Below are positions 5,668 to 10,091 of a DNA stretch of 10,091 nt, one piece after another; the first letter of the stretch is position 1; every line of letters begins with the position of its first letter. The stretch is from CAYVTV01 sp964454295 (GTDB lineage Bacteria > Bacteroidota > Bacteroidia > Bacteroidales > GCA-2748055). The notes beneath the pieces were generated by a model. The model was not told where the DNA came from. It did no database searches and was given only the letters and a program-made list of their open reading frames with translations. The stretch lies in contig CAYVTV010000162.1 in the NCBI GenBank assembly GCA_964454295.1, forward strand, positions 1 through 10,091. Reading direction: 5' to 3'. The position numbers and the translations under genes were made by a program.

Positions 5668-6855
5668 ATGATGGAAGAAGAAAAGAACAAAATGGATTAT
5701 AATGATTTGATAATCAGTTTTCTGAGTGGAAATGCAACACAAGAGGAGAATGAATTGGTAACTGAATGGGTTAATCTCTCTGAAAATAATAAAAATGAAT
5801 TTCTCAGGCTACGGATGTCATGGCTTGCTTCTGCGCAGAATCATGAGGGCAATGTTGAGGAGATGGTTACAGCTTTGGAAAGGCTTGACCGGAAGATAAA
5901 AACCAGGAAGAAGGCTGGCATAGGACGGGATGAAAGTAACCTCCAACGGATATTCAGGGTTGCAGCAGGTTTTCTTCTTGTGTTTATGCTGGGTTCATTA
6001 GCTGCCTTTCTTTTAATGAAGGGCAATATTGCCGGACTAACGGCTGATGTTGAGGATAGTCTGATGTATATATATGCGCCAAAAGGTTCGAAGGCAAAGA
6101 CCATATTACAGGATGGGACTACAGTGTGGCTGAATGCAGGGAGTAATATGATGTACAATGCAAAATCGTACGGTAAAACAGACCGTCAGGTAACTTTAAT
6201 AGGAGAAGGATATTTTCGGGTTGAGGAGAATCCCGGGAAACCTTTTATTGTGAATGCCAAGGATTTGAAAATAGTTGCTCTTGGTACTGAATTTAATGTA
6301 AAAGCTTACCCGGATGAGGATATGGTTGAAACCACATTAGTTAACGGATTAGTGAAGATATCAGGGGAAAGTCAGGATAAACAGGAATTTTCCATTACCC
6401 TAAAACCAAATCAGCATGTGGTATTACCGGCAGGGAAGGCTGTAATAAACAACATTGCCCTTTTGGATCCTGATAAGGTTGATGCAGAAAAATTGAATGA
6501 GATCAGTCTGGAGAAGCTCTCTTCAGATGTATCTTATACGCCTTCCATAACAAGTATCAAGGAAACAGAAATATTCACTTCCTGGAAGGATGAAAAATGG
6601 GTGATAAAGGGAGAGCCATTGGGGAATCTTGCGGTAATGCTGGAAAGAAGGTATAATATTCAAATCTTGTTTACATCGGATGAGCTAAAAAGGTACAGAT
6701 TCACGGGTACATTTCAAAATGAGACGGTGGAACAGGTGATGCAGGTGTTGAAACTAACTGCTCCTTTAAAATATGAAATTGAAAAAGGGGAAGTTACGTT
6801 GAATCTTGATCCGGCATTGAAGAAGAAGTATGAGAAGTACTTGAATCATAATTAG
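5668..6855 (+). CDS. FecR-family anti-sigma factor
   Basis: A 395-residue single-pass inner-membrane regulator. The cytoplasmic N-terminus (about residues 9-75, beginning MDYNDLIISFLSG) is the part that holds the ECF sigma factor. A transmembrane helix spans about 95-117 (FRVAAGFLLVFMLGSLAAFLL). The periplasmic FecR domain covers about 134-232, with APKGSKAKTILQDGTTVWLNAGSNM, GEGYFRVEENPGKPFIVNA and LGTEFNVKAY, all typical. A C-terminal DUF4974-type domain at about 314-378 (EPLGNLAVMLERRYNIQI ... FTGTFQNETVEQVMQVLKLT) resembles the STN fold and is the likely contact for the receptor. Two adjacent ATG codons start the ORF, and a third at 5692 would begin exactly at MDYNDL, so the true start may be eight codons later. 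It lies 295 bases after sigma, unusually far for partners often nearly adjacent, with repeats and a terminator-like hairpin between. Confidence 0.95.
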   Translation: MMEEEKNKMDYNDLIISFLSGNATQEENELVTEWVNLSENNKNEFLRLRMSWLASAQNHEGNVEEMVTALERLDRKIKTRKKAGIGRDESNLQRIFRVAAGFLLVFMLGSLAAFLLMKGNIAGLTADVEDSLMYIYAPKGSKAKTILQDGTTVWLNAGSNMMYNAKSYGKTDRQVTLIGEGYFRVEENPGKPFIVNAKDLKIVALGTEFNVKAYPDEDMVETTLVNGLVKISGESQDKQEFSITLKPNQHVVLPAGKAVINNIALLDPDKVDAEKLNEISLEKLSSDVSYTPSITSIKETEIFTSWKDEKWVIKGEPLGNLAVMLERRYNIQILFTSDELKRYRFTGTFQNETVEQVMQVLKLTAPLKYEIEKGEVTLNLDPALKKKYEKYLNHN

Positions 6856-6886
6856 TTTGGATATAATAGGTGGCTGTCTCATAAAT

Positions 6887-6970
6887 CCTTAGTGTACCTT
6901 TGTGTGTACTTCGTGTCCTTTGTGGTAAAACATAACAGACTTAACCACGACACGAAGGATTACACTAAGG
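6887..6970. repeat. Hairpin of CACGAAGG/CACAAAGG repeats between FecR and SusC genes
   Basis: Outer arms CCTTAGTGTA (6887-6896) and TACACTAAGG (6961-6970) are perfect inverted copies. Inside, CTTCGTGT (6909-6916) pairs with ACACGAAG (6950-6957) and GTGG (6922-6925) with CCAC (6945-6948). The right arm lacks four bases (AAGG) needed to match CCTTTGTGG in the left, and an unpaired CACACAAAGG copy follows at 6971-6980. It starts about 30 bases past the FecR stop and could insulate the sigma/FecR transcript from the receptor operon, but it has no U-tract. Confidence 0.85.
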
Positions 6971-7036
6971 CACACAAAGGGAAAATATTAAAAACCAAAA
7001 AAACTCAAATGCCTATGGGAAAGTAATAAACTAAAA

Positions 7037-7067
7037 AAGTTGGAACCATTGGTACTGGTCCCAACTT
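7037..7067. promoter_or_regulatory. Stem-loop in the leader of the SusC-like gene
   Basis: AAGTTGG (7037-7043) pairs with CCAACTT (7061-7067), then after one A.C mismatch ACCA (7045-7048) pairs with TGGT (7056-7059), leaving a 7-base loop. On the minus strand the stem is followed by TTTTTT, giving a good terminator shape for leftward transcription; on the plus strand no U-tract follows. It ends 77 bases before the SusC start. It may block antisense transcription or act as a leader structure. Confidence 0.6.
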
Positions 7068-7087
7068 AATGTAAAATTTAACCTGGA

Positions 7088-7113
7088 AGATATGCCCTTG
7101 ATAAAGAATATCT
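7088..7113. promoter_or_regulatory. AGATAT/ATATCT dyad upstream of the SusC-like gene
   Basis: AGATAT at 7088-7093 and ATATCT at 7108-7113 are inverted, and GG/CC flanks nearly extend the symmetry. It lies 32 bases upstream of the SusC ATG. It could be a regulator site or leader hairpin; the ECF-dependent promoter expected in this gap could not be picked out by eye. Confidence 0.3.
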
Positions 7114-7144
7114 CCCTTATTGTTTAATTTAACACTACAAATCT

Positions 7145-10091
7145 ATGAAAAAATTTTGTATTGGTAATTCTTATTTTACCAACAAACACCTCCGAAAAAT
7201 TCTACTAATCATGAAAATCACTACGCTACTATTATTATTCACAATATTACAATCAACGGCAAATGTGTTATCACAGACAATTTCAGTTGATGTAAGAAAC
7301 CAGAGCATGCGTGATGTGCTAAGGATAATTGAAACGCAAACCGGCTACAGGTTTTTTTACAACGATCAATTATCCGGTTTAAATACTCCTGTGACCATAA
7401 AAGCAGAGAATAAATCACTGGAAGAAGTTTTAAATCAACTGCTGGACAAGCAGCAATTCTCTTATACTGCCATGGAGAACAAGATGATCGTGATTGTGCC
7501 GAAGGAGTTTATGCAGCAGAGAATGATAACGGGCGTGATAACGGATACAGACGGACAGCCATTGCCTGGTGTAAATGTGGTAGTCAAAGGAACAACAATT
7601 GGTACGATAACCGGTCCTGACGGTCAGTTCAGAATTGATGTTCCTCCTGATGCACAGACTCTTGTATTTTCCTTTATAGGGATGAAGACACAGGAGATTG
7701 ATATTACAGACAAAATCTTAGTTAATGTTATTTTGGAGCAGGAAGCATTTGGGATTGATGAAGTGGTTGCTATTGGTTATGGGGTTACTCAAAAAGCAAC
7801 ACTCACCGGATCAATACATAATGTCAAGGGAGATATTGTAGCAAGATCTCCTGTGCTAAATGTATCAACAGCCTTATCAGGTCATATACCGGGTTTAACG
7901 GTTATTAATCTTTCAGGTGAGCCGGGGCAGGATGGGGCTCTTTTAAGAATCAGGGGACTGAATACTCTGAATGATAATAATCCTCTTATTGTGGTAGATG
8001 GTATTGCAAATCGTGATATAAACCGGTTGAATCCTGCAGATATTGAAAGTATAACTGTATTAAAGGATGCTTCGGCTGCAATTTATGGTTCTCAGGCGGC
8101 AAATGGGGTTATTCTGGTTACAACAAAGAGGGGAACTGAAAAAGGGAAGTCAGAAGTGAATATAACCGTTAACCAGGGTTGGGGAAAACCTGTTGTCATT
8201 CCAAAGAAAAATAGTGCAGCAGAGTTTGCGGAAGCATATAATCAATTTTATGGGGATATTCGTTATACTGAAGCAGAAATTCAAAAATTCAGAGACGGTT
8301 CAGATCCATGGTTGTATCCTGATCATGATTATTTTTCTATGATATATAAAAATTATGCTCCACAAACTCATGCTCACGCTTCTGTAAGGGGTGGCTCAGA
8401 AGATATTGCTTATTATGTTTCCTTGGGATACAGATTTCAGGATGCCATTTATAAAAATAGCAATACTAATTTTTCTCAATTGGATTTTAGAACGAATCTT
8501 GATGGTAAAATATCTAAAAATATTACACTCAATTTAGATCTTCTTTTAGGACAAAGAAATGAAAACCAGCCACATTATGATAAAGAAAGAGTTTGGGAAC
8601 GTTTTGTAAGGGCAAGTCCCATTGAAAATATGATCTGGCCTAATGGATTGGTCGGCCCTCATTATGAAAATCCTTTTATATTAACTACTGAAGCAGCCGG
8701 ATATAATAGGCTTGTTGCTTATGAATTAAAAAGTAATGTAAGACTAAATGTTGATCTTCCATGGATAGAGGGATTGTCTATATCGGGTAATGCTTCTGTT
8801 GACAAAGATTTATATAATCAAAGAATTTTTGCCAAGGCGTGGACTGTATATAATTGGGATAAAAGAACTTATGATGAATATGGGCAGCCTGTTTTGGAGC
8901 CTAGTACAGTTATATTAAGAGATGGCGGTTCCGATCCAAATTTAAGGATAAACAGAACTAATGTTGGTGATATGACTTTAAATACCCTTATCAATTATTC
9001 CAGAAGATTTTCCAATGTTCATAATATTGGAGCTCTTGTGGGAATTGAAAGAAATACTGGAAAAACGGAATTTTTAACAGCCTACCGGCGCTATTTCCCA
9101 AGTCCGGCTCTTGATGAGTTAGTTGCGGGTGGTGATGCAGAAAAGGATTGTAATGGAAATTCAACTGAGAGAGCCAGATTAAATTATTTTGGACGGTTTA
9201 ATTATAATTTTGCCCATAAGTATATGATTGAACTGCTATTCCGGTATGATGGCTCTTATATGTTTCCAAGAAGTAACCGCTACGGATTTTTTCCTGGAGT
9301 ATCAATTGGTTGGAATATAGCTGAAGAGGAATTTTGGGCAAATTTAAAACCTCTTATTCCCTATGCAAAATTACGTGGATCATATGGGAAAACAGGAAAT
9401 GACCGAATTGATGAATTCCAGTATTTAGGAAATTATGGATTTGTGGAGCTCAGGGAATTTGGTACTAAGTGGCTTCTTAATGAAAACGTTGAGGTAGCTA
9501 CTTTAGGGGAACTACGTGTCCCGAATCCCAATATTACTTGGGAAGTCGCTAACCAATTCAATATCGGTTTGGATGCTTCTCTCTCTAAGCTTTCAATCAC
9601 TTTTGATTATTTTCATTATTACCGGAATAATATCTTGATCCCCAGCAGGGCAGCTGTACCAGTAATGGCCGGGTTCACACTTCCTTTAGAAAATATAGGT
9701 AAATTCTCATACGGAGTATTATTTAATGGAGGTTACTCAAAGAACAAAATAAAATTCTGGGATGAGGAACCTGGCGTGCCTGACTATCAGAAATCAACTG
9801 ATAAACCGATTGATGCTCTTTTGTTGTATGAAGCAATAGGGATATTCAGAGACTGGGATCATGTTAATTCAATTCCTTCATTTCCAGGAGCACAACCAGG
9901 AGATATCATTTTCAAAGATGTTAACGGTGATGAGCAAATAACAGATCTGGATATGGTGAGGCAGTCCAAGGCTGAAGTTCCAGTATTCGCAGGCGGTATA
10001 ACTTTAAATCTTAGTTATGGGAATTTATACAGTACAATACTCGTTCAGGGTGTTGCAGGAGCAAGAAGGTTGCTCCATCAAAGAACAGGTC
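7145..10091 (+). CDS. SusC/RagA-family TonB-linked receptor with STN domain, cut by window end
   Basis: 982 codons are visible with no stop; family members usually reach about 1,050-1,150 residues, so roughly the last tenth is missing. The N-terminus is a long signal peptide (residues 1-44, LRKILLIMKITTLLLLFTILQ, ending LSQ), typical of STN-type SusC proteins and the reason for choosing ATG 7145 over 7211. Residues about 46-118 are the STN domain that signals to FecR, about 126-200 a CarboxypepD_reg-like domain, and GYGVTQKATLTGSI (211-224) leads into the plug, which ends in LKDASAAIYGSQAANGVILVTTKRG (306-330). The barrel follows. Near the cut end DVNGDEQITDLDM is the calcium-loop-like segment common late in SusC barrels. 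The protein should import glycan oligomers together with a SusD lipoprotein encoded beyond the edge. Gene order implies control by the adjacent sigma/FecR pair. Its glycan is unknown. Confidence 0.95.
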   Translation, partial: MKKFCIGNSYFTNKHLRKILLIMKITTLLLLFTILQSTANVLSQTISVDVRNQSMRDVLRIIETQTGYRFFYNDQLSGLNTPVTIKAENKSLEEVLNQLLDKQQFSYTAMENKMIVIVPKEFMQQRMITGVITDTDGQPLPGVNVVVKGTTIGTITGPDGQFRIDVPPDAQTLVFSFIGMKTQEIDITDKILVNVILEQEAFGIDEVVAIGYGVTQKATLTGSIHNVKGDIVARSPVLNVSTALSGHIPGLTVINLSGEPGQDGALLRIRGLNTLNDNNPLIVVDGIANRDINRLNPADIESITVLKDASAAIYGSQAANGVILVTTKRGTEKGKSEVNITVNQGWGKPVVIPKKNSAAEFAEAYNQFYGDIRYTEAEIQKFRDGSDPWLYPDHDYFSMIYKNYAPQTHAHASVRGGSEDIAYYVSLGYRFQDAIYKNSNTNFSQLDFRTNLDGKISKNITLNLDLLLGQRNENQPHYDKERVWERFVRASPIENMIWPNGLVGPHYENPFILTTEAAGYNRLVAYELKSNVRLNVDLPWIEGLSISGNASVDKDLYNQRIFAKAWTVYNWDKRTYDEYGQPVLEPSTVILRDGGSDPNLRINRTNVGDMTLNTLINYSRRFSNVHNIGALVGIERNTGKTEFLTAYRRYFPSPALDELVAGGDAEKDCNGNSTERARLNYFGRFNYNFAHKYMIELLFRYDGSYMFPRSNRYGFFPGVSIGWNIAEEEFWANLKPLIPYAKLRGSYGKTGNDRIDEFQYLGNYGFVELREFGTKWLLNENVEVATLGELRVPNPNITWEVANQFNIGLDASLSKLSITFDYFHYYRNNILIPSRAAVPVMAGFTLPLENIGKFSYGVLFNGGYSKNKIKFWDEEPGVPDYQKSTDKPIDALLLYEAIGIFRDWDHVNSIPSFPGAQPGDIIFKDVNGDEQITDLDMVRQSKAEVPVFAGGITLNLSYGNLYSTILVQGVAGARRLLHQRTG

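Noticed and set aside
6866..6886. AGGTGGCTGTCTCAT as an insertion-sequence end
   Set aside because: It recalls GGCTGTCTCA ends of some Bacteroidota elements, but no matching inverted end, target duplication or transposase is visible.
7145..10091. SusC-like gene as a pseudogene because no stop is seen
   Set aside because: The frame is open and motif-complete to the window edge; the end is missing only because the window stops.

Overview
The window looks like chromosomal DNA from a member of the Bacteroidota, probably an environmental or gut glycan degrader. The reasons are a SusC/RagA-type TonB-linked outer-membrane protein with an STN domain, a Bacteroidota-type ECF sigma factor/FecR pair, a second TonB receptor with an N-terminal CarboxypepD_reg-like domain, AT-rich leaders without Shine-Dalgarno sequences, and one good match to the Bacteroidota promoter pattern (TTG, 19-base spacer, TAnnTTTG). 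Genus cannot be read from this sequence.

Layout. Positions 1-216 are the 3' flank of the first gene, with a degenerate CTCTGTG repeat and a rho-independent terminator. A stand-alone TonB-dependent receptor (217-2589, minus) follows; it has no SusD partner in view and carries features reminiscent of haem/metal/cobalamin-type receptors. Upstream of it on the same strand is a lipoprotein sulfatase of the N-sulfoglucosamine sulfohydrolase (SGSH) type (2847-4310, minus). A 465-base divergent intergenic region (4311-4775) holds three tandem inverted repeats and a promoter-like sequence overlapped by a perfect 10-base inverted repeat. Rightward from there run an ECF sigma factor (4776-5372), a repeat-rich gap, a FecR anti-sigma factor (5668-6855), another repeat hairpin, and a SusC-like receptor (7145 to beyond the window end; about 980 residues visible).

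How the genes may work together. Sigma, FecR and STN-bearing SusC form the usual trans-envelope signalling cassette. Ligand binding by the receptor is passed through its periplasmic STN domain to FecR in the inner membrane, which then frees the sigma factor to transcribe the transport operon. A SusD-like lipoprotein gene is expected just past the right edge. The divergent sulfatase makes a sulfated, possibly N-sulfated glucosamine-containing, glycan a plausible substrate, but that link is inference.

The most unusual layer is non-coding. Four arrays of one short purine-rich repeat family (CACAAAGG/CACGAAGG/CACAGAG variants, about 9-base period) sit immediately 3' of all four complete genes, and one has become the coding C-terminus and stop codon of the sigma factor. 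No CRISPR array, tRNA, rRNA, transposase or obvious defence system was seen.
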